Assembly: GCF_910591885.1 (NCBI RefSeq)
Contig: NW_025963552.1
Coordinates: 5,952,001 to 6,016,000 of the forward strand
Direction of reading: 5' to 3'
Length of the DNA: 64,000 bases
Source: Bombus terrestris
Taxonomy: Eukaryota > Arthropoda > Insecta > Hymenoptera > Apidae
A model generated the notes under the pieces. It was not told the origin of the DNA, searched no databases, and worked only from the letters and a program-made list of their open reading frames with translations. This document shows positions 56,547 to 64,000 of the stretch, piece after piece. Each line of letters starts with the position of its first letter. The stretch's first letter is position 1. The position numbers and the translations under genes are program-made.

Positions 56547-59500
56547 TTATCCGATACCTGCCTGATACCAGTCAGGAAAACGGACTCATTGTCCGGATCT
56601 CGTAACGTACCTGTTCCTGATGTTTTCTTCCGCGGTTTGATCGTTGTTGTTTGTGCCGGTTTCATCGCGGGCGTTCGTTTGACCTATGCCAATCAGTATG
56701 TTACCAGAATCGGTGCTTTTTTCTTCTAAATCGTCCGATATAACAAACGCAGCTTTTAGTCGGTCGATGGAGACCGTTACGTCGCGATTATTTATTTTGA
56801 TGGTGTAATTTTTGTTATGTCTTTTTATGACTTTAAAGGGTCCGTCGAACTGAGGCTGTAAAAGGTCACCTATCGCGTCATCGCGCAAGAAAACGTAAGG
56901 CGAGGATTCTAATTCTTTGAAAATGAATATTTTCTTTTCGCCATGACGCGTGTCCGGTTGTGGCCTGACCTTCTCCATCCGTTCTTTAAGCCGGTTCGCG
57001 TATTCCCCATTGGCCTGCTGCTTTGTTGGCAAGAAGAATTCCGCCGATAGTCGTATGTTTGTTCCGTAAACCGTTTCGGCCGCCGTTGCGCTAAGATCCC
57101 CCATTATCGCGGTTCGTATTCCTAATAAAACGATTGGGAGAATTTCGACCCAGTTGCTCGTGTCGTGACGCTTAATCGCTGCCTTTAGTTGTCTGTGTAG
57201 GCGCTCTACCATCTCATTAGACGCGGGATGATAGGCCGCCGTGCGTATATGCTTGACGCCGAGCAACCGGCATAACTCCTCAAACAATTGCGATTCAGAT
57301 TGGCGTCCTTGATCGGTCGTTATTGTTAAAGGTACGCCGAAACGAGCTATCCATGCATTGAGGAGGGTCGCGGTAACGGTTACCGCTTCCATATCGGCGA
57401 TGGGTATGGCTTCAGGCCAACGCGAAAAACGGTCATTACACATTAGACAGTATTGGACGCCTTAAGAGTATTGTATCACGATGATGTCTACGTGTATGTG
57501 TTCGAACGTTCCGACGGGTGAAGATACGTGCCTGATGACTTTGCGTCGTTGGCATGGGACGCATTGCCGTGTCCATGTTCGGCAATCTTTGTTTATGGAT
57601 GACCAGATGAAACGCGTTGTCATCAGTTTTCGAGTGGCGCGTATCCCCGGATGAGAAAGTTCGTGGAGCGAATTAAATACGCCACGCCGCAAGGATTTCG
57701 GCACGTACGGTCGTATAACGCCTCCTGACACATCGCAATATATTTTATAAATATGATATATTTCTAGAAAGGTACTTTCTTTAATCGTGACGCACATGCG
57801 CCGGTGTTGATGATGTAGCGTAGTTCATCATCGGTTTCTTGCGCGGCGGCGAGAGTTTGGTGGTCCACCGACTTTCCTATCGCCTCGATGCGTGACAAAG
57901 CGTCGGCCACGTTATTACCGAACCCCTTTGCGTACCGAATGTCGGCGGTAAATTGTCCGATATAATCCAAGCCTCGGAATTGTCGTGGCGAACACTTGTC
58001 GAGGTTTTGGTCTAACGCGTATATGAGAGGTTTGTGGTCAGTGAAAATGGTAAAATTCCTCCTTTCGACAGCTTATCTGAATTTTTGACCGCGGTGTACT
58101 TCGAGAGGAGTTCTCGGTCGTACGCGCTGTACTTTTGTTGTGCAGGGGATAGCGACTTTCTCATGAATCCCAGCGGTTGCCAAGTATCGTTAACGCGTTG
58201 TTGAAGTACCGCTCCTATAGCATAATCGGATGCATCGACCGTGAGGATGACGGGCGCGCCAGGAATCGGATGCGCTAACATTGTTGCGTTAGCTAGGGCG
58301 CGTTTCGACTCGCGCAAGTTATTTTCGGCTTGTTCGGACCACTCGATAGATGCGTTGCACCTCGCTGTGTCTTTTAAGAAATCGTTGAATGGTTGTAGGA
58401 TTTTCACCCTGGTGGCCCCTGGTATGAAACGTCTGTAAAAGTTAATCATGCCGAGGTATTTTTGTAAATCTTTAATAGTCGCAGGTAGCGGTACTTTAGT
58501 TATGGTGTCGACGCGTTCAGGTAATAGCTTTATCCCGTCGGCGGTAACCGTGTAACTGAGAAATTTAATTTGCTAACGCCGAATTCACTTTTCGCGAGAT
58601 TGATCACGACCTCACATTCGTCGAGACGTTGAAACAAAACTTGTAAGTTTTCGCGATGTTGTTTTTCATTTTAGGACTCTATGAGGAAGTCGTCTATGTA
58701 CGCGTAGACGAAATCGAGACCTCGTGTGATTTCGTCTACGAATCGCTGGCACGTTTGCGCGGCGTTTCGAAGCCGAAACGTCATGTTGGCTGCTTCGAAA
58801 AGCCCGAAAGGTGTCGTGATCGCGGTTTTCTGTACGTCTTCGAGCGCGATCGGTATTTGATGGTAAGCGCGGACGAGGTCGATTTTTTAAAATATTCGCT
58901 TACCGTTGAGATGTTGCTCAAAATCTTCAATATGGGGTGGGGAATACCTGTCGGGTATGATACGGGTTTTCAACGCGCGGTAGTCGCCACATGGTCGCAG
59001 ACTTCCGTCCTTTTTTGTACAACGTGCATTGGTGATGCCCATGGACTTTTCGATGGCCGCATCACTCCTTGCTCGATCGTACCTTGAAACTCCGCTTTAA
59101 CTTCTTTGAGGCGATCGGGTGCAAGTCGACGGGGTTTGCTGTAGACTGGTGGGACCGGTGTGGTTTCGATGTGGTGTACTACCCCGTGTCGTATCTTCTC
59201 TCGTCCGAAAACGGGTGGACGAGTTAAGTCCGGGAATTACATCACGAGTCGATGGTAGACTGATTCACCGGCTATAGTTCTTATGGATGCTCCGTCCTCG
59301 TGTCGGTGTATCCCCTTGCTGTCAATTGGTTCCTCGTGTCGATGAGTCGCGTGTTGCGCGGGTCCAGGAGCAACCCATAGTGGCTCACAAAATCCATGCC
59401 GATGACAGGTGATTGGTAGTCAGCTATCACGAATCGCCAAGTGAATGCTCTGCTAAGGGACAGGTTGAGGGTGACGGCGATGGTGCCGTACGTTGAGATC

Positions 59501-59660
59501 CGCGTCCCGTTGGCTGCGAACAGGTCGTACTCGTATTTATTCGTGGTACGTCTCTCCGGGTCAGGTCGCCGCCTAGAACGATGATCGCATTTCGATGCGC
59601 GCACTTCCGCCCGCCCGAACTTGTCTGTTCGCTTAAGGCGTTGACGACGGAGAGCCATGT
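56547..59660 (-). pseudogene. Gypsy-2 pol, heavily broken
   Basis: It is the same element group as gypsy-1. Pieces in order on the - strand are: end of protease (59281-59520, with ANGTRISTYGT; the DTGA site is missing), RT near 58600-59000 with YIDD (FVYAYIDDFLIES), RNase H (58012-58449, LTVDASDYAIGAVL), integrase zinc region (57462-57797, SHPGIRATRKL and CVPCQRRK), integrase core (56586-57443, TDQGRQSES and EMVERLHR), and a tail to a stop at 56547-56549. There are many stops and frame changes. Unlike gypsy-1, the zinc finger here keeps its CVPC pair. Confidence 0.8.
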
Positions 59661-59739
59661 TTCGTCTGTTGCCGCAGGTTGTACCGGTTGCTCGGCGACG
59701 ACTCCCAGACTAGGTGCGCGTTAATCGCTATCTGAGTAG

Positions 59740-59945
59740 TCTTAGTATACCATGCCGTCTATCCGCAACATTCTCGCTACGTCGCCGCCGTCGACCCCAG
59801 CCAGGAAACGCCTGACCCGCGCTGGTAGGCGGCTCTTCCACAGGGTGGAGATGAACTTGTCCGATGCGAGAGGACCGGCAAGTTTCCTGAGATCGTGGTA
59901 GAACCACGGTCATCTCTTGCACTTTATATCACGTCGGGTCACCAA
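59740..59945 (-). pseudogene. Gypsy-2 gag fragment and primer site
   Basis: Near 59910-59800 the - strand reads FYHDLRKLAGPLASDKFI, equivalent to the gypsy-1 gag region around FYNDLKKLASPFASDEFI. The first half of gag is missing: the primer site (TGGTGACCCGACGTGAT, next to the LTR end at 59946) is followed almost at once by this segment. The end of gag and the protease site are lost as well. Confidence 0.65.
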
Positions 59946-60020
59946 TGTGGAGGCTTAACCGAGAGTGTAGTGCGAAATAATGAGAGCGAGTTATTGCTGT
60001 CGCAACTTGTTATATATATA
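59946..60020 (-). repeat. Gypsy-2 5' LTR, only part alignable
   Basis: It matches 56048-56125 up to TTATATATAT. Beyond that the sequence to 60420 differs and I cannot identify it. It has A/T-rich runs and no gene. Confidence 0.55.
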
Positions 60021-60538
60021 AGATTTAATTCTCGTATAATTCAGGGATCGATTCTGAATTCTGAAAATCGAGTTTATTGTAACAATGCTTAGACAAAATA
60101 CAGAGTTAAACAAAAATTAATGATAATTAATAATAATAAATAAGAATAAATAACAAAGCTTTGTACAAGATCTACCTGAAAATCGAGAATCGATTTTCCA
60201 TGTCCTAAACTACCACTCTTCCTCTGTCAATCTTCAATACTCTAAATAAAACTTTCCTTCTTGTGACCGTGTCTATTTCTAATGCTCGAAATCCTTCTTC
60301 TTCTCTAATCGTCCGTCTGTGTAATGACTGTTTGGCAAATCGGTTATCCGTAACGACAAATAAGGTCACTATGTCCGTTAACTATCCACTATATCCGCGT
60401 TTGAACTCTTAGGGAGTTTACATATATATTTTTAATTGGCGATTCCTGTTTCAAAGAAGGAACTTTCCTCTACTTCAAACTGCTCATTTTCCGAAGTCCT
60501 ATCATGGAAACGAGCAGTTCTGACTTTCTGCGATGCCT

Positions 60539-61225
60539 TCCCGCAGGGAGCATTCGCTTATGTGTGTCTATGGGGGCTGGAAAACCAACGTTCCCGAAGC
60601 CAGGGAGGACAGTCGGGACAAGCGTCCCGCTTACGTGAGTTCTCTATGTACTCCGCAGGGAAGGTCGCCGCGAGTGTAAAGCGTTTAAGTATGGTTATAC
60701 TCGCTCTACGTTGCCGGGTACAGTGTACCTTGAGACCCCCGCTTATGTGAGTCCCATCTGGAACTGCCGAGCTCGGTTACCAGGTCGCCGGCCGGTAGTT
60801 ACGTGGCCGTACATCCACACGATAGTTCCACTAATAACTACCACGGGTGTCGAGTGAAAGCCCGGAGGGAGTAGCGACCCCTCTGCTCGGCCAAGTTATG
60901 GGTTTGGACTCGTGGTGGTAGTGGTTCGTGGCCAAGATGCTGGCAAGAGGGTCGATTAAAGGTATATTGGCTCCACCGAATGGTCTTCGGCGGGCGAGCA
61001 GCGTCCCACCTGCTCCGGAACCGTCCTGGAGAGACGGGAGGGCTTAGAATGTGCCCCGTTCGACCTGAGACGAGCGACAGCCCCTGCCAGGCTTAGCTAA
61101 TTCAGGCAACAAGGTGCTGGGTGCCTTGTGCGATGCTTGGGCGTAATCCCAACCCCTATGACCCTAGGAGTGTCCGGGTACTGTATGGAATCCGAGGATA
61201 CAACCCATACCAAAGAAAATACTAC
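60539..61225. mobile_element. Unclassified 687-bp GC-rich insert with 14-bp target duplication
   Basis: The host repeat is interrupted between TTTCTGCGATGCCT (60525-60538) and TTCCTGTGATGCCT (61226-61239), a 14-bp duplication with two differences. The insert is GC-rich against an AT-rich background and ends CAAAGAAAATACTAC. It has no long frame of its own. Duplications of this length are usual for target-primed retroposition. It may be a 5' or composite piece of a non-LTR element, or a non-autonomous element. It does not resemble R1-D. Confidence 0.55.
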
Positions 61226-61341
61226 TTCCTGTGATGCCTCTGAAGCTCGGAGTTCAGAGCGCTCGATGCGAACTTGGTCTCGCCTGACTGCGAACGCATG
61301 AGCTTCTGGGCCAATCGTGATTCCCATGACACTTAAGATTT

Positions 61342-62403
61342 TTAATATGGGTATAAAACCTTCATTACAAATACATACTGCGAGGAAAGTGGAAATGGAG
61401 GAAGATTTTCATGGTCAAATTCGTAAGTAGTGCCGTCGGCCTTAGCTTTTTGCCACTTGCACCAACTAGATGAACCAGGTGGGCAATTCATATGTTGAGG
61501 ATTCTTGTTGGTTGAGATATTATGATAGTAGGTTGCCCACATATCCCTCTTCATGTCTTCAACTGAATCTGGATTTCGACGAATTGCCAAGCCATAGCAT
61601 AAGGATAATTCATTGATAACCTATCAGTGAGTTTACCAGCGCCTTTGCCGCCAATAACTTTATTATCCTTTTTTGCTTTATCTAACCGTGCACCCATACG
61701 CTTTTGAACATGCCCAACACACTCTTTTTTTTCTACTATCGGGTCATCTTCGTAGGGGTTAATATCAAGAATGCCTTTGAAAGTTTTTGAGTCACTATCT
61801 CCAATGTATCGGACATATTTATCATTATGCTTGTCTTCCGACCTTTCAAACATTTCAACAATCGCGTCAACCTCCATTTTTCCGGCGCTTCCTTTATCAT
61901 TTATGGTACAAGATTCCTCATGCTCTTCATACCAATCTTCGTAAGCCGTGATGTCATAACTTTTTTTGTGTTTCCATAGATTACACCCTTGACAAAAACT
62001 AGATTTTACTATGGTATCAACAACTTTTTTACTGTATTTACCAACGAGCGTAGGAACACCAAAGTGAGAATTGAGTCCTCTTCATTTTCCAGACTCCATC
62101 GCCGGAAACAGCCAAATTGTTGAGATTAGTTGTAGGATAAGACTCTAATATTAATTCCTTTTCTTCTTTTACGGCTTTAAAAATAATTTGATCGTAAACT
62201 GCTGAGGCGGCCACGTATAAATTGTTAAGACAGCAATAATATGTGCCAATGGTCGAGCCTTGGCAAATGTCCATCATACTACAAAATATGTTGATACAAA
62301 TATGTTGAAATATGTTGGCTATTACAAGTCTACGATTCACTTCAAATGCTTTATTGTTAAAAGGCGATGATCGAATATACCGTACCTCCTCACACTCGCA
62401 TTG
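61342..62403 (-). pseudogene. DDE transposase of Kolobok/Mutator-like type, frameshifted
   Basis: The - strand gives an almost complete product in three frames. The N-terminal part is 62340-62038 and contains the LAVSGDGVWK segment with the first catalytic Asp. A frameshift near 62060 leads to 61877-61551, with a WCXXC-like zinc region before it (FCQGCNLW), YIGDSDSKTFKGIL with the second Asp, and ECVGHVQKRMG. A frameshift near 61590 leads to the C-terminal part, with CPPGSSSWCKW. It ends at a stop at 61342. This family is common in insects and cnidarians. It catalyses cut-and-paste transposition. Confidence 0.7.
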
Positions 62404-62445
62404 TATGGTAATTTTAAACCTTAACTCACGAGTAGCTATACGAGT

Positions 62446-62673
62446 TTATGCGTGTATCTCTTTAATCCTTCGAGTTATTTTTTCGCTAATTTCCATTTTT
62501 CTCATTTTCTCTTCTAATTTCTCTCTGTTTAGCCTGTTGAACGCCGCTCTTAAGTCTGCAAAGCAGGCATATAGTTTCCCTTTTTCTCTACTCAACTGTT
62601 TGTCTATGATATGGTATATCTGCAATACGGTCACTGCTCTTCCTTTTCTAAATCCAAATTGGCTCTCTTCCAA
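62446..62673 (-). pseudogene. Non-LTR reverse transcriptase fragment
   Basis: The - strand reads QFGFRKGRAVTVLQIYHIID, then a palm-type segment with FADLRAAFNRLNREKL. These are RT motifs of a non-LTR element (first palm Asp present). The frame meets the start of the family A LTR at 62674. The same family could be the source of the ORF1 remnant at 47613-48010. Confidence 0.7.
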
Positions 62674-63035
62674 TGTTTCAACCGTTTGCGGAGAGACGCG
62701 ATCGCGAGATAGCGCGTCAACGAGAGTCGTAGGTTAAATAATCGACGCCACGAACTGATTGATCCCCTATTTCTATTATGAGAATAGAGGTGGTTAGAAT
62801 GAGTGCATACGAGAAACTACGCTTGATTTGCTAACAGAAAGAGTTTAATAACAAATAATGAATCAACAATCTCAGTCAACAATCAAACGATTAACAATTA
62901 ATAACAAAAAATGGCAATCAAGGTTTTGTGAACGCCTTTGCTATTACGAGACCTTTCGTACTTCGCAGCTTGAGATAGACTGACTCTTTTGTTCGAAACC
63001 ACGGATTCTTTCTTTTGTTGCCCTCGATATCCCTA
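62674..63035 (+). repeat. LTR-like repeat family A, copy 3
   Basis: The start (TGTTTCAACCGTTTGCGGAG) matches 26951 and the later part (CCTTTCGTACTTCGCAGCTTGA) matches 31960-32080. It breaks at about 63035, where the Rrp5-like sequence begins. Confidence 0.55.
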
Positions 63036-64000
63036 TTATACTCGAGATGGAAATATCTAACGTAAATTGGAACGATTCAATCGGACAAACAATTTTGGTG
63101 AAAGTTCAAACAGTGAACACAGATTCGCGAAAAATAGCTCTAAATGTGGTCAATCAAGGCATAAAAGTTGAAAAAGCAACATTCGATATTTGTGAAGAAG
63201 TAGAAGGCACAATAATAGAATCATCCACTCAGGGATTATATTTAAGAATCAGTAGATATGAATGACAAACTGTTAGTACAGGATTTTTACCAGCTGGTCA
63301 CATGTTACCTTGTATGGAGATTGCTGCTCTACTAGTATCAAAATATGTTTCTGGTGACACACTTTCAGCTCTCGTATTTGCTACGGTACCTAATTTAATT
63401 TTAACTAGGACTTTTGTAACTCGAGGAAGATACAGGAATTTTGAAACATTGAAAATAGGAGACTGTATACCTTGTACGATCAAAGATATGGAGCAGGATG
63501 GTATAAGACTAATTTTACCATTTGCAGAATGTACGCCATTTGGATATGTGTCCTATAGTAACGTTAGTAATGTTAATCTACATTAACGTTAATCTGCACA
63601 GAAAGCAAATTTTACTGGTAAAAATATTTTCTATTAAGAAGAAAGAACAACAATTAGGACTAACATTGTCACTAAAGAAAATATACGATGATCTGTCTGA
63701 TCCTAAAAGTAGAATGATAGTAGCATTGGATTCATTGATCCTGTATTTTAATAAATTAGTAAAACTTTCAAGTAATTCATATTACAAAAATAGACCAGTT
63801 GCATCTGTCAAATTAGAGCAGAGAGTTACTGGAAAGATTGAAAAAATTGCGGTTGATTGTTTGGTTGTTCAATTCTAGAATAACTTGCAAGGATAGTGTC
63901 TAAGGATCATTACTTTGAGAATAAGAAAATAGGGAGCAAGATCTCTAGGACGATTATATGGAAAAATTACGTACACGAGCTTGTCGCATTGACCACGTTA
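63036..64000 (+). pseudogene. Intronless Rrp5/PDCD11-like fragment (S1-repeat protein), cut by window edge
   Basis: Rrp5 is a nucleolar protein of tandem S1 RNA-binding domains needed for 18S and 5.8S rRNA maturation. The + strand encodes S1-like segments over changing frames: 63047-63265, 63302-63586 (with GDCIPCTIKDMEQDGI), 63590-63878 (GLTLSLKKIYDDLSDPKSR, then KLEQRVTGKIEKI) and, from 63895, IVSKDHYFENKK to KNYVHELVALTTL at the edge. There is a TGA at 63263-63265 and at least two frameshifts, with no intron-like gaps. This fits a retrocopy. I recognise the family by its order of segments. Another S1-repeat gene is less likely. Confidence 0.6.

Larger units (their letters stand above)
55525..62403 (-). 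mobile_element. Kolobok-like DNA transposon copy 2 with nested insertions
   Basis: The left part (55525-56047) matches copy 1 (24625-25130), including GAGTATTCTA at the end and the string GTATAGATGCGGCTATAGCCTG. The match resumes at 60421-60538 and again at 61240-61400, where copy 1 is continuous. The gaps are gypsy-2 (about 56048-60420) and a GC-rich insert (60539-61225). The transposase gene follows at 61342-62403 on the - strand. The right terminal repeat is not visible, so this copy is truncated or replaced at about 62403. Confidence 0.65.

Noticed and set aside
1..64000. CRISPR array, phage, operon or bacterial defence system
   Set aside because: No regularly spaced repeats, no Shine-Dalgarno spaced gene runs, and all recognised genes are from eukaryotic transposable elements.
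1..64000. Telomeric repeat array (TTAGG)n or an rDNA unit that would explain the R1-clade elements
   Set aside because: I saw no TTAGG array and no rRNA sequence. The one R1-clade insertion with clear borders is in a copia LTR.

Overview
This window is eukaryotic. It is AT-rich DNA with GC-rich islands, and almost every long reading frame belongs to a transposable element. The element mix points to an insect: R1-clade non-LTR retrotransposons, copia elements primed by initiator methionine tRNA, insect-type Ty3/gypsy elements including one with an envelope gene, piggyBac, and a TTAA-flanked DDE family. Hymenoptera is my best guess, but that is inference. I found no intact host gene. The only host-derived coding sequence I recognise is an intronless, broken copy of the ribosome-biogenesis gene Rrp5/PDCD11, cut by the right edge of the window.

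Layout. Positions 1-7960 hold three decayed copies of one R1-clade family on the + strand (R1-A, R1-B, R1-C). Positions 7961-17693 are a copia element (copia-1). Its 5' LTR is split by a GC-rich R1-clade element (R1-D, 8037-12870), and its pol gene is split by a 237-bp tRNA-headed insert (15746-15982). Positions 17694-18956 are the env end and 3' LTR of an errantivirus-like element. Positions 19000-28000 carry LTR fragments, a piggyBac-type MITE, a TTAA-flanked transposon and a piggyBac transposase remnant. Positions 28018-31667 are a second copia element (copia-2) that lacks its reverse transcriptase core. From 32562 to about 39000 there is mostly AT-rich DNA with a solo copia LTR and one unexplained 137-codon frame.

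Positions 39060-46800 are an old errantivirus-like gypsy pol on the + strand, split by a younger and nearly complete gypsy element on the - strand (gypsy-1, 41206-46327). From 46800 to 53700 little is recognisable beyond a coiled-coil ORF1 remnant and an LTR. Positions 54240-55500 are scrambled gypsy pieces. Positions 55525-62403 are a DDE transposon carrying a second, decayed gypsy element (gypsy-2) and a 687-bp GC-rich insert. The window closes with a non-LTR RT fragment, an LTR fragment and the Rrp5 copy.

There is no cooperating gene set. The interest is in the insertion history: several nested events can be read directly from target-site duplications. I did not find evidence for a new functional system. 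The least explained items are the 687-bp GC-rich insert (60539-61225), the tRNA-headed insert (15746-15982) and the junction of an LTR fragment with the Rrp5 copy near 63035.
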